DNA of 64,000 bases from JAIBJN01 sp963842305 (GTDB lineage: Bacteria > Actinomycetota > Thermoleophilia > Gaiellales > Gaiellaceae), in the NCBI GenBank assembly GCA_963842305.1, contig CAWJFW010000007.1, positions 147,393 through 211,392 of the forward strand, written 5' to 3'. The notes beneath the pieces were generated by a model that saw only the letters and a program-made list of their open reading frames with translations, had not been told where the DNA came from and did not search any database. Positions 41,870 to 49,903 of the stretch are shown one piece after another. A program made the position numbers and the translations under genes. Positions within the stretch are counted from its first letter, which is position 1. Each line of letters begins with the position of its first letter.

Positions 41870-42694
41870 CTACGAGCCCGCGCCGTCGCGCGCCCAGAGC
41901 ACCGGGAAGAGCGGGTGCTCCATCGGCGCCCCGGCGGGCAGCTCGTCGACCAGCCCCGGGAAGTCCGGCGACGTCTTCCACGGCCGCGGGGCATGCGTGG
42001 CGTCGTCGCCGAGGAAGCGCACCGAAAACGCACGGCGCCGCGCTCCGCCGGAGACTCCCCCGGCCGAGTGCAGCGTCAGCATGTGGAAGAAGACGGCGTC
42101 GCCCGGCTCCAGCGCCCAGGCGACGATGGGAAAGCGGCCCGGGTCGGCGTCGATGTCCGGCAGCTCTTCGAGGCTCCCCTCCGGAAACCACTTCGCCTCC
42201 TGGTCCATGAACGTGCGGGGCATCAGCCACGGACCGCGATGGGAGCCCGCCACGAACTCGAGCGTGGCGTCGCGGGCGACTGCATCGACCGGCATCCACA
42301 TGCTCACCGCCTGGCCGCCCTCGACGTTGTAGTAGGGCTGGTCCTGGTGCCAGGGCGTCCGCTGCGAGGTACCCGGCTCCTTCACGAGCAGGTGGTCGTG
42401 GAAGAGCCGCACGCGCTCGCTGCCCATGAGCGCACCGGCATGGGCGGCTGCCGGCGACTCGCGCACGAACATCTCGTACTCGGGAATCGCCTGCCAGTTG
42501 CAGAAGTCCTCGACGAAACGGCCCGGGTCCTCGGGCCGGCTTGCGACGATCGCCCGCGGGCTGGGGGCGGCGAGATTCCGCTCGATCCCGCGTTGGACGA
42601 GGGCGACCTCCTCGGCCGAGAAGGCGCCGCGCACGCACACCGCACCGTCTCGGCGGAAGGCCTCGATCAGAGCTGGAGCGAGCGCGGGGCGCAC
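41870..42694 (-). CDS. Phytanoyl-CoA dioxygenase-like Fe(II)/2-oxoglutarate enzyme
   Basis: A 274-residue jelly-roll oxygenase. The metal ligands are seen as TPWHQDQPYY (HxD, about 115) and the distal His in 'FHMLTLHSAGG' (about 215), followed by the 2-oxoglutarate Arg in 'RRRAFSVRFLGDD'. The family hydroxylates diverse small molecules such as acyl-CoAs, ectoine and secondary metabolites. The GTG start at 42694 lies 6 nt after TAGGCT with no ribosome-binding site. It is coupled to the DMT exporter downstream. Substrate unknown. Confidence 0.85.
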   Translation of the reverse strand: MRPALAPALIEAFRRDGAVCVRGAFSAEEVALVQRGIERNLAAPSPRAIVASRPEDPGRFVEDFCNWQAIPEYEMFVRESPAAAHAGALMGSERVRLFHDHLLVKEPGTSQRTPWHQDQPYYNVEGGQAVSMWMPVDAVARDATLEFVAGSHRGPWLMPRTFMDQEAKWFPEGSLEELPDIDADPGRFPIVAWALEPGDAVFFHMLTLHSAGGVSGGARRRAFSVRFLGDDATHAPRPWKTSPDFPGLVDELPAGAPMEHPLFPVLWARDGAGS

Positions 42695-42700
42695 CGCGCG

Positions 42701-42706
42701 AGCCTA
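42701..42706 (-). promoter_or_regulatory. -10 element TAGGCT for the leaderless dioxygenase gene
   Basis: TAGGCT on the minus strand ends 6 nt before the GTG at 42694, the same arrangement as at 38918. The 42707-42983 stretch beyond it holds no supportable gene on either strand. Confidence 0.5.
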
Positions 42707-42983
42707 GCGGCGGAAGCGCCCCAGGCGACGCCGCTTTCAAGTTCGCTTTACACGGCAATCCGACCGGGCGGCGTGCTCGTATCGGATGACACCGGTTCGA
42801 GGGAGAGACCCGCACCGTCGAGGCGCACCGCGCCGCCTCGCCGAGGCGGACGCTCGATTCCGGATTGCGAAGGGGTGGGCCCGCCCGGCGTCCGCCCCTT
42901 CGACTGTCAGACTGGCGTCAGTCGCGGCCGCCGGAGAACCGCGTCGTCTTCGTATGGTGTCGGGCTCGGCCGCCCAGACGAGG

Positions 42984-43415
42984 TCAATGACCCTCCGGAG
43001 GCTCCCAGCCTTCGAGGACCGGCGGGTGCCAGTCCGTGCCGACCGTCTTCGAGCCCTCGACCCAGGGGCCGAGCTCAGGCTGCGGAAACTTCGTGTGCTT
43101 CTCCTTGAGCTGGATCCCGTACGAGTTGCCCGACTGGAGGTGCTTGACGAGCACCTTGCGCGCGATCTCGTCCTCTCGGCCGTCCGGGATGGAGAAGTAG
43201 ATCTTGATGAAGGAGTTCGAGTAGCGGTCGAAGACGGCCGGTACACCTTCCTCCTCGAGCAGCTCGACGTCCTCGAGCCAATTCAGGTCCTCGCCCGGGG
43301 TCGCGGCGAGCAGGTCGACATCCTCGATCTCGCCGATGTCCTCCTGGTACGGAAAGCGCTTCCCGGACAGGTACTCGGCGTCGATCGACCTGATCTTCTC
43401 CGGCTCTCTGGTCAT
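42984..43415 (-). CDS. Hypothetical protein at the end of the glutamate-synthase-like operon
   Basis: A 143-residue acidic protein (MTREPEKIRSIDAEYLSGKRFPYQEDIGEIED start) that I do not recognise. Its ATG overlaps the stop of the FMN subunit gene by 1 nt (TGATG), which argues it is real and co-translated. It contains 'GVPAVFDRYSNSFIKIYFSIPDGREDEIARKVL', a regular strand/helix pattern, and ends in a Pro/Trp-rich tail (WHPPVLEGWEPPEGH). No signal peptide or membrane segment. It may be a specific accessory subunit of the amide/N-methylglutamate pathway. Confidence 0.75.
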   Translation of the reverse strand: MTREPEKIRSIDAEYLSGKRFPYQEDIGEIEDVDLLAATPGEDLNWLEDVELLEEEGVPAVFDRYSNSFIKIYFSIPDGREDEIARKVLVKHLQSGNSYGIQLKEKHTKFPQPELGPWVEGSKTVGTDWHPPVLEGWEPPEGH

Positions 43416-44849
43416 CAATCCTCTGCCCCGGCGTACTCGGCGGGCTGGTCCGGGAGGTAGTCGACCGGGTATTCGAGGTGCTTCTCGAGCAGCCGCTTGA
43501 TCTCGGCGAGCGCCTGCTCCTCGGTGACGCCCGGGATGTAGTTCGTGCCCGCGAGCGGTACCTTCGCCATGGCGGCCGCCTCGACGGTGAGGGCGCAGAG
43601 ATCCTCGGGCTCGAGCGAGTGCACGTTCGTCTTGCCGCAGGCCCGCGCGAGCATCTGCAACTCGAGGGTCAGCGTGTGCAGGAAGTTGTAGACGCGCTCC
43701 GCAGCCTCGTCGACGACGAGGCGCTTGCGGAGCTCGGGGTCCTGGGTCGTGATCCCGACGGGGCAGCGACCCGTGTGGCAGTGGTAGCACTGGCCGGCGG
43801 GGACGCCAATCGTTCCCTCATAGTCGGTGACGCCCGGGATCTCCTTGTTGCAGTTCAGCGCCATCAGCGCCGAGTGGCCGAGCGCGACGGCCTTCGCGCC
43901 GAGCGAGAGCGCCTTGGCGACATCGCCGCCGTTTCGGATTCCGCCCGCGACCACGAGATCGATCTCGTCCGCGAGGCCGACGTCCTCGAGCGCGCGCCGC
44001 GCCTCGGGGATCGCGGCCATCAGGGGGATGCCGGTCTCCTCCGTGGCGATGTGCGGCCCCGCACCGGTACCGCCCTCGGCGCCGTCCAGGTAGATGATGT
44101 CCGGCCCGCATTTGGCGGCCATGCGGACATCGTCGTACACGCGGGCGGCACCCAGCTTCAACTGGATCGGGATCTGGTAGTCCGTGGCCTCGCGAATCTC
44201 CTGGATCTTCAGCGAGAGGTCGTCCGGGCCGAGCCAGTCGGGATGGCGGGCGGGCGAACGCTGATCGATCCCCGGCGGCAACGAGCGCATCTCGGCCACC
44301 TGTTCGGTGACCTTCTGGCCCATCAGGTGGCCGCCGAGCCCCACCTTGCAGCCCTGGCCGATGAAGAACTCGCAGGCGTCGGCAAGCATCAGATGGTGCG
44401 GGTTGAACCCGTACCGGCTCTGGATGCACTGGTAGTACCACTTCGTCGAGAGGTCGCGCTCCGGCGGGATCATCCCGCCCTCGCCTGAGCACGTCGGCCG
44501 TCCCGGCCATCGAGGCGCCCTTGGCCAGCGCCATCTTGGCCTCGAGCGAGAGCGCGCCGAAGCTCATGCCCGTGATGTAGACGGGGATGTCGAGCTCGAT
44601 CGGCTTCTTCGCGAAGCGGGCGCCGAGGACAGTCTTCGTCACGCACTTCTCCCGGTAGCCCTCGATCACGAACCGGGTGAGCGTGCCCGGCATGAACATG
44701 AGCTCGTCCCAGTGCGGGATCTTCTTGAACATCGAGAAGCCCCGCATCCGGTAGCGGCCCAGCTCGGACTTCATGTGGATGTCGTTGATGACGTCCGGGG
44801 TGAAGATCCCGCTGTGCCCAAGGACGGTGCGTTCGCGTTCGTCAGCCAC
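43415..44849 (-). pseudogene. FMN-binding glutamate-synthase-like protein (MgsC/GlxD type), frameshifted
   Basis: Two overlapping frames together encode one 477-residue GltS FMN-domain protein. The first half (GTG at 44849) runs through 'IPVYITGMSFGALSLEAKMALAKGASMAGTA'; the second resumes as TCSGEGGMIPPERDLSTKW and continues through 'GCKVGLGGHLMGQKV' and 'IYLDGAEGGTGAGPH' to the cysteines of 'CHTGRCPVGITTQ'. A single extra base near 44495 breaks the frame. Both halves are otherwise intact and all start/stop overlaps are kept, so the change is recent, a sequencing error, or a programmed shift. In MgsC or GlxD this chain binds FMN and transfers the amide-derived ammonia or methylamine to 2-oxoglutarate. 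Confidence 0.8.
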
Positions 44850-45637
44850 TACAACACCAGCTTTCGCTCCGAGGGCTCGAGGTTGTCGTAGTTGTAAAGC
44901 TTCTTGCCGCAGACGAACTTCTGCAGCTCGGGCGGATCGCCCAGGCCGTAGATCCTGAACTTGCGCTCGATCAGCTCGGTGTCGGCGTCGGTCCACTCGC
45001 CCGGCACGCAGTCGATGCCGAGCGACTTGACCTTGCCGCCGACGTAGATCGTCCCGTCGTACATCGAATCGCCCAGGCCCGGGCCGACGTCGCCGCAGAT
45101 GACCTGGCGGCCGCGCTGCAACATGAAGCCGGTCATCGAGCCGGCGTCTCCCATAACGATGACGGTGCCGCCCTTCTGATCGATCCCGGTGCGGGCGCCG
45201 ACCTTGCCCTTGACGACCACGTCGCCGCCACGGATCGCCGCCGCCGTGAGCGAGCCGGCGTTGCCGTCGACGATAACGACGCCGGACATCATGTTCTCGA
45301 ACGCCGACCAGCCCACGCGGCCCGTGACGTGGATCTCGGGGCCGTCGATCAGGCCGCAGCCGAAGTAGCCGAGGCTGCCGCCGAACGTGATCCGGCAACG
45401 CGTGAGGATGCCGACGCCGAGCGAATGCTTCGAGCCGGGGTTGAGGACGGTCACGTCGTTGACGCCCTCCTCGTAGAGCAGGCGCCTGAGCTCGAGATTG
45501 ATCAGGCGCGTGGTCAGATCCTGAGCGTCGAAGGTCGCGCGGGCGTCCTCGATCTCGGCGGTGCGCGGAGCCTCGGCGAAGGGCTCGGCGAGCCCACGCG
45601 CGTCGTACGTGATCCTCGACTCGCCTACCGCTGCCAC
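44849..45637 (-). CDS. mgsB: Glutamate-synthase alpha C-terminal-domain protein (MgsB/GlxC type)
   Basis: A 262-residue right-handed beta-helix protein like the GXGXG domain of glutamate synthase: repeats such as 'TFGGSLGYFGCGLIDGPEIHVTGRVGW', 'MSGVVIVDGNAGSLTAAAIRGGDVVVKGKVGARTGI' and 'GTVIVMGDAGSMTGFMLQRGRQVICGDVGPGLGDSMYDG'. In the split MgsABC/GlxBCD enzymes it is a separate subunit that links the amidotransferase and FMN parts. The GTG start at 45637 overlaps the end of the amidotransferase gene by 13 nt, and the stop overlaps the next GTG by 1 nt. No enzyme chemistry of its own is expected. Confidence 0.85.
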   Translation of the reverse strand: MAAVGESRITYDARGLAEPFAEAPRTAEIEDARATFDAQDLTTRLINLELRRLLYEEGVNDVTVLNPGSKHSLGVGILTRCRITFGGSLGYFGCGLIDGPEIHVTGRVGWSAFENMMSGVVIVDGNAGSLTAAAIRGGDVVVKGKVGARTGIDQKGGTVIVMGDAGSMTGFMLQRGRQVICGDVGPGLGDSMYDGTIYVGGKVKSLGIDCVPGEWTDADTELIERKFRIYGLGDPPELQKFVCGKKLYNYDNLEPSERKLVL

Positions 45638-46557
45638 ACCATCACCTCGCCCTCGTAGGGGTCGTACGTGTCGATCTCGTGGTCGACGATCGCTCGGATC
45701 GCGATCTCCTCGGAGGCGAGCGCCACGACGCCGTCGGCTTCGTAGAGGACGAGCGGCTTGGCTGCCATCTCGTCCTTGCAGACGCCGAGCGCCTCGGCGG
45801 TGACGGCGATGTAGGTGAAGACTCCGTCGAGTTCCTCGAGCGAGTCGCGCATCGCGTCCTCGAGGTTGGCGCCCTCGCTCATCTTCTCGGCGAGGTAGAC
45901 GGCGATGATCTCGGAGTCGCACTCGGACTGGAAGCGATGGCCGCTGCGCTCCAGCCGACGCTTCCACTGGAAGTAGTTCGTCAGCTGGCCGTTGTGGACG
46001 ACGGCCACGTCCGAGAACGGGTAGGCCCAGTACGGGTGGGCGCCCGAGATGTCGACGTCGGACTCGGTTGCCATGCGGACGTGGCCGATCGCATGGGTGC
46101 CCATGAAGTCCTTGAGGTGGTACTGCTCGGCGACCTCCTCGGCGTCACCGAGGTCCTTGATGATCTCGAGCGAGTAGCCCAGCGAGAGCACCTCGGCCTC
46201 GGAGATGTCCTCGATGCGATCCGCGAGCTCCTTCAGCGTCCCGTTGGGGAGTGTGAATGCCGCTCGGTAGGCGTACTCAGTCTCCTCCTCGACGTCGTGG
46301 ATGTCGGCACCCATTGCCTTCAGTCGCCGGACGACCTGATCCTGGTGCCGGTCGAGGCGGTCGGAGAACTCGAAGTCACGAGGCGTGTTCGCGTCGGCGA
46401 GCTTGTAGCGCATGACCAGCTGGTCGTCGAGCGGGCGGTAGAGCGCGTAGCCCGTCGAGTCGGGACCGCGGTGCTTCATCGACTGGAGCATCCGCGTCAT
46501 GTCGCTTCCGACTTCGTGGGTGCCGTCGCGGTAGATGATCCCTGCAATTCCGCACAT
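45625..46557 (-). CDS. mgsA: Class-II glutamine amidotransferase subunit (MgsA/GlxB type)
   Basis: A 310-residue protein with the N-terminal Ntn nucleophile Cys2 (MCGIAGIIYRDGT), 'SMKHRGPDSTGYALY', 'GHVRMATESDVDISGAHPYW' and 'VHNGQLTNYFQWKRRLE', all hallmarks of class-II glutaminase domains. In glutamate synthase it releases ammonia from glutamine; in N-methylglutamate synthase it is thought to act on gamma-glutamylmethylamide. It starts 14 nt after the ligase stop and overlaps mgsB by 13 nt. Confidence 0.88.
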   Translation of the reverse strand: MCGIAGIIYRDGTHEVGSDMTRMLQSMKHRGPDSTGYALYRPLDDQLVMRYKLADANTPRDFEFSDRLDRHQDQVVRRLKAMGADIHDVEEETEYAYRAAFTLPNGTLKELADRIEDISEAEVLSLGYSLEIIKDLGDAEEVAEQYHLKDFMGTHAIGHVRMATESDVDISGAHPYWAYPFSDVAVVHNGQLTNYFQWKRRLERSGHRFQSECDSEIIAVYLAEKMSEGANLEDAMRDSLEELDGVFTYIAVTAEALGVCKDEMAAKPLVLYEADGVVALASEEIAIRAIVDHEIDTYDPYEGEVMVWQR

Positions 46558-46571
46558 TTCGCGCTCGCTTT

Positions 46572-47969
46572 CTAGGGAAGGACGTCGAGGTACTCGGTGA
46601 CGTCCCAGTCACTGACCTGCGCGCAGTACCGCTCCCACTCGTCGCGCTTGTAGTGCATGAACACACGGTACATATCGCCGGGTAGCGCGGACCTGACGAC
46701 TTCGTCCTCTTCGAGCGCTTCGAGCGCCGCGCCGAACGTCATCGGCAGGCGCTTGACCTCCTTGCCGGCCTCCATCGCTTCGTAGATGTTGCGCTCCTCC
46801 GGCTCGCCCGGATCGAGCTTTTGCTCGATCCCGTCCCGCATCGCCGCGATCAGTCCGGCGAGCGACAGGTAGGGGTTCACGGCCGAGTCCACCGAGCGGT
46901 ACTCGAAGCGCCCTGGCGCGGAGACGCGAAGTGCGGTCGTCCTGTTCTGATAGCCCCAGTCGGCGAAGACCGGCGCCCAGAAGCCGGTGTCCCAGAGACG
47001 GCGGTACGAGTTGACCGTCGAGCAGGTGAGCGCGGTGAGGGCGGGCTGGTGGGCCATGATCCCGCCGATCGCCCAGAGCCCGATCTTGCTCGGCTTCTGC
47101 ATGTCCTTCGTGTCGGGCATGAAGGCGTTCTCGTCTCCGCGCCAGATCGAGATGTTGTGGTGGCAGCCGTTGGCCGAGACGCCCATGAAGGGCTTCGGCA
47201 TGAAGCAAGGAAAAGCGTCCAGCTCCCGGCCGACCTGCTTGCAGATCTGGCGGAAGGTCGAGAGGTTGTCCGCCGTCTGCTCGGCGCGGTCGAAGCCGAA
47301 GTTCAGCTCGATCTGCCCTGGGGCGTCCTCGTGGTCTCCCTGGATCATGTCGAGCCCCATCTTCTGCCCGTACTCGATCACCTTGTGGATGATCGGCTGC
47401 AGCTCGGAGAACTGGTCGATGTGGTAGCAGTAGGGCTTCGTCTTGCCCTCCACGGAGGGCTCGCCTTTCTCGTCCAACTTCAGCCACATCATCTCGGGCT
47501 CGGTGCCGGCCCGGAGGTGGAGGCCGGTCGCCTCTTCGAAGTCGGACTGCAGCTGCTTCAGATTCGCGCGAGAGTCCGAGGTGAGGACGGCTCCCGGGTC
47601 GTCCCGCTCCTCGCGGTTGCGGAAGCACGTCACCCAGACCCGCGCGACCCGTGAATCCCACGGGAGCGGCATGAAGGTCTCCGGCTCCGGGACACCGACG
47701 AGCTCCGCTGCCTCGGGCCCGTAGCCGATGTAGTTGCCGTGCCGGTCGGTGAAGAGGTTTGCCGTCGCGCCGTACACGAGCTGGAAGCCCTTCTCCGCGA
47801 TCGTCTCCCAGTGCGGGGCCGGGACGCCCTTGCCCATGATCCGGCCCGTGACGGAGGGGAACTGGTAGTAGATGTAGGTGATTCCGAGGTCGTTGATCTT
47901 CTTGCGAACCTCGCTGATCTTCGTCTTGCGCCCCCTCGCGCTGACAAAGGCTTCAAGGTCGGTCGGCAC
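46572..47969 (-). CDS. Glutamine-synthetase-like ligase, probable gamma-glutamylmethylamide synthetase
   Basis: A 465-residue GS-fold enzyme: the N-terminal beta-grasp 'ITYIYYQFPSVTGRIMGKGVP', ATP-site 'LRAGTEPEMMWLKL', the glutamate-binding 'KPFMGVSANGCHHNISIW' (where canonical GS has GSGMHxHxSL) and the 'GRFEYRSVDSAVNPYLSLAGLIAAMRDGIE' end region with the substrate Arg. The changes from typical GS and the linkage to mgsABC fit GmaS, which joins glutamate to methylamine; a GlnT-type glutamine synthetase is the alternative. Start GTG at 47969 has GAGGAGGGA. A GGCAATA palindrome lies 53-67 nt upstream. Confidence 0.85.
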   Translation of the reverse strand: MPTDLEAFVSARGRKTKISEVRKKINDLGITYIYYQFPSVTGRIMGKGVPAPHWETIAEKGFQLVYGATANLFTDRHGNYIGYGPEAAELVGVPEPETFMPLPWDSRVARVWVTCFRNREERDDPGAVLTSDSRANLKQLQSDFEEATGLHLRAGTEPEMMWLKLDEKGEPSVEGKTKPYCYHIDQFSELQPIIHKVIEYGQKMGLDMIQGDHEDAPGQIELNFGFDRAEQTADNLSTFRQICKQVGRELDAFPCFMPKPFMGVSANGCHHNISIWRGDENAFMPDTKDMQKPSKIGLWAIGGIMAHQPALTALTCSTVNSYRRLWDTGFWAPVFADWGYQNRTTALRVSAPGRFEYRSVDSAVNPYLSLAGLIAAMRDGIEQKLDPGEPEERNIYEAMEAGKEVKRLPMTFGAALEALEEDEVVRSALPGDMYRVFMHYKRDEWERYCAQVSDWDVTEYLDVLP

Positions 47970-48021
47970 GCATTCCCTCCTCTTCTTGCTCAATTTCGGC
48001 GCGAGGCGCCGGTACCGGAAC

Positions 48022-48036
48022 GGCAATACTATTGCC
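48022..48036. promoter_or_regulatory. 15-bp palindrome in the ligase/purD divergent region
   Basis: GGCAATA, one central C, then TATTGCC. It is AT-rich compared with its surroundings and lies 53 nt before the ligase GTG, a normal operator position. A second palindrome, CCGGTACCGG, lies nearby at 48009-48018. Confidence 0.45.
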
Positions 48037-48154
48037 CGCCGTGACCCGGCTCTAGCGCCACCTGCAGGCTCCCGATCGATCCCACTTCGAGCCGCGGGAG
48101 GGTATCGCGGAGCGCCTCGTCGACGCGCCGGCATCGGATGCCCGACCGCCCGAA

Positions 48155-48160
48155 TAGACT
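48155..48160 (+). promoter_or_regulatory. -10 element TAGACT for leaderless purD
   Basis: TAGACT ends 6 nt before the GTG at 48167; there is no ribosome-binding site. No consensus -35 is visible. Confidence 0.5.
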
Positions 48161-48166
48161 CGCCGC

Positions 48167-49384
48167 GTGAACGTTCTCATCGTCGGCGGCGGCGGGCGCG
48201 AACACGCGCTCGCGTGGAGGATCGGGCACAGCTCCCACCTCGGCGAGTTGCACGCCGCGCCGGGAAATCCCGGGATCGCCGCGCTGGGAACCTGTCACGC
48301 CATTCAGGTCGAAGACGGCGAAGCGCTGCTGGGCCTTGCCCGGCGCCTCGGGATCGGGCTCGTCGTGATCGGCCCGGAGGCACCGCTCGTGGCCGGGCTC
48401 GCCGACGAGCTCCGAGCCGCCGGGACGGCGGTCTTCGGACCGGGCGCGGGAGCAGCCCGCATCGAGGGCTCGAAGTCCTTCGCCAAGGAGGTTCTGCAAG
48501 CCGCCGGGGTGCCGACCGCTGCTGAGCTCGCCGAGCCGCGAGCGCCGTGCGTGGTCAAGGCCGACGGGCTCGCGGCCGGAAAGGGCGTCTTCGTCTGCGA
48601 GAGCGAGGAGGAGCTCGCCGCCGCCTTGCCCCGAGCGCGGGCCCTCGGGGGGCGTGTCGTCGTCGAGGAGCTTCTCGTCGGTCGCGAGGTCTCGCTCTTC
48701 GCGCTCTGCGACGGCACGGCCGCGCTCCCGCTTGCCCCTGCGCAAGACTTCAAGCGACTGCTCGACGACGACCGGGGCCCGAACACCGGAGGGATGGGGA
48801 GCTACTCACCCGTCCCCTGGCTCGAGGAGGAGCCGGAGGCTCTCGTGGAGGCTGTCCACGTGCCAGTGCTCCGCGAGCTGGCCGCCCGGGGGGCTCCCTT
48901 CCAGGGCCTCCTCTACGCCGGCCTCATGCTCACCGAAGATGGGCCCAGAGTGCTGGAGTTCAACTGCCGCTTCGGCGATCCCGAGACCCAGGCGATTCTT
49001 CCCCGCCTCGAGGGCGACCTGCTCGCGGCGCTCGCCGCGGTCGCCGCGGGCTCCCTCGCGGGAGTCGAGCTCGCCGCCGGGCCGGACGCGGCCGTGAGCC
49101 TCGTGCTCGCCTCCGCCGGCTACCCGGACGCGCCGGCGTCCGGCGTCCCGATCGATGGGATCGAAGCGGCGGAGGCCACCGGGGCGCTGGTCTTCCACGC
49201 AGGAACGGCGGTCCGGGACGGTTCGCTCGTGACGGCCGGCGGCCGCGTGCTGAACGTGACCGGGGTCGGCAAGTCAGTCGCCTCTGCGCGCGAGCATGCC
49301 TATCGAGCGGCCGAGCTGATCGAGCTCCCCGAGGTCCAGTACCGTCACGACATCGCGCTCGCAGCCGTCCACGCCAATGCCTGA
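48167..49384 (+). CDS. purD: Phosphoribosylamine-glycine ligase
   Basis: A 405-residue ATP-grasp enzyme of purine synthesis: starts 'NVLIVGGGGREHALAWRI' with the PRA-binding glycine loop, has 'APGNPGIAALGTC', 'VVIGPEAPLVAGLADELRAAG', 'ARIEGSKSFAKEVLQAAGVPTA', the grasp motif 'PCVVKADGLAAGKGVFVC' and 'LLYAGLMLTEDGPRVLEFNCRFGDPETQ' (Mg ligands). It joins glycine to phosphoribosylamine in the cytoplasm. It is the first gene of the pur cluster, on a leaderless transcript; its end overlaps purE by 8 nt. Confidence 0.95.
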   Translation: MNVLIVGGGGREHALAWRIGHSSHLGELHAAPGNPGIAALGTCHAIQVEDGEALLGLARRLGIGLVVIGPEAPLVAGLADELRAAGTAVFGPGAGAARIEGSKSFAKEVLQAAGVPTAAELAEPRAPCVVKADGLAAGKGVFVCESEEELAAALPRARALGGRVVVEELLVGREVSLFALCDGTAALPLAPAQDFKRLLDDDRGPNTGGMGSYSPVPWLEEEPEALVEAVHVPVLRELAARGAPFQGLLYAGLMLTEDGPRVLEFNCRFGDPETQAILPRLEGDLLAALAAVAAGSLAGVELAAGPDAAVSLVLASAGYPDAPASGVPIDGIEAAEATGALVFHAGTAVRDGSLVTAGGRVLNVTGVGKSVASAREHAYRAAELIELPEVQYRHDIALAAVHANA

Positions 49385-49877
49385 GGAACAGCCGCACCCG
49401 CTCACCGTGATCGAGGAGTTCGAGGGCGTCGGTCCTCTCGTCGGGATCCTCATCGGCTCGGAGTCCGACCGTGAGGCCATGGAACCGACCTGCGTCGAGC
49501 TGGACGAGCGTGGGATCTCCTGGGAGCTCGAGGTCCTCTCCGCCCATCGAGACCCCCGTGGCGTGGCCGAGTACGCCTCGACCGCAGCGCTGCGTGGAAC
49601 GAGAGTGCTTATCGCCGGGGCAGGAATGGCCGCGGCGCTGCCGGGCGTCGTCGCCTCGTACAGCGACCTCCCCGTGATCGGTGTCCCCCTCACGTCCTCC
49701 AAGAGCGTCATGGGCGGGCTCGACGCCCTTCTCTCGATCGTGCAGATGCCGCCGGGCGTCCCGGTCGCGTGCGTCTCCGTCAACGGCGCGCGAAACGCGG
49801 CCATCCTGGCGGCCAAGATCCTGGCGCAGGGCGGCGGGTACCCGGGGACGCCGGGCCGGCCCACCGCCGAGCTGTAG
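49377..49877 (+). CDS. purE: N5-carboxyaminoimidazole ribonucleotide mutase
   Basis: A 166-residue PurE: 'GILIGSESDREAMEPTCVELDERGISWELEVLSAHRDP' holds the SDxxxM and SAHRxP active-site motifs (the latter with D for T), and 'VLIAGAGMAAALPGVVAS' forms the CO2/imidazole loop. It interconverts N5-CAIR and CAIR. The purK partner is not in the window. Overlaps purD by 8 nt. Confidence 0.92.
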   Translation: MPEEQPHPLTVIEEFEGVGPLVGILIGSESDREAMEPTCVELDERGISWELEVLSAHRDPRGVAEYASTAALRGTRVLIAGAGMAAALPGVVASYSDLPVIGVPLTSSKSVMGGLDALLSIVQMPPGVPVACVSVNGARNAAILAAKILAQGGGYPGTPGRPTAEL

Positions 49878-49890
49878 CCTGCCCGCTCAC

Positions 49891-49896
49891 TAGACT
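49891..49896 (+). promoter_or_regulatory. -10 element TAGACT for leaderless purB
   Basis: TAGACT ends 7 nt before the GTG at 49904 in the short purE-purB gap, suggesting that purB-C-S-Q can also be transcribed independently of purD-E. Confidence 0.5.
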
Positions 49897-49903
49897 TGTC
49901 GGC

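Noticed and set aside
42707..42983. Possible short gene in the gap upstream of the dioxygenase
   Set aside because: The plus-strand frame from 42786 runs into the small hypothetical gene antisense and has no ribosome-binding site or family resemblance.
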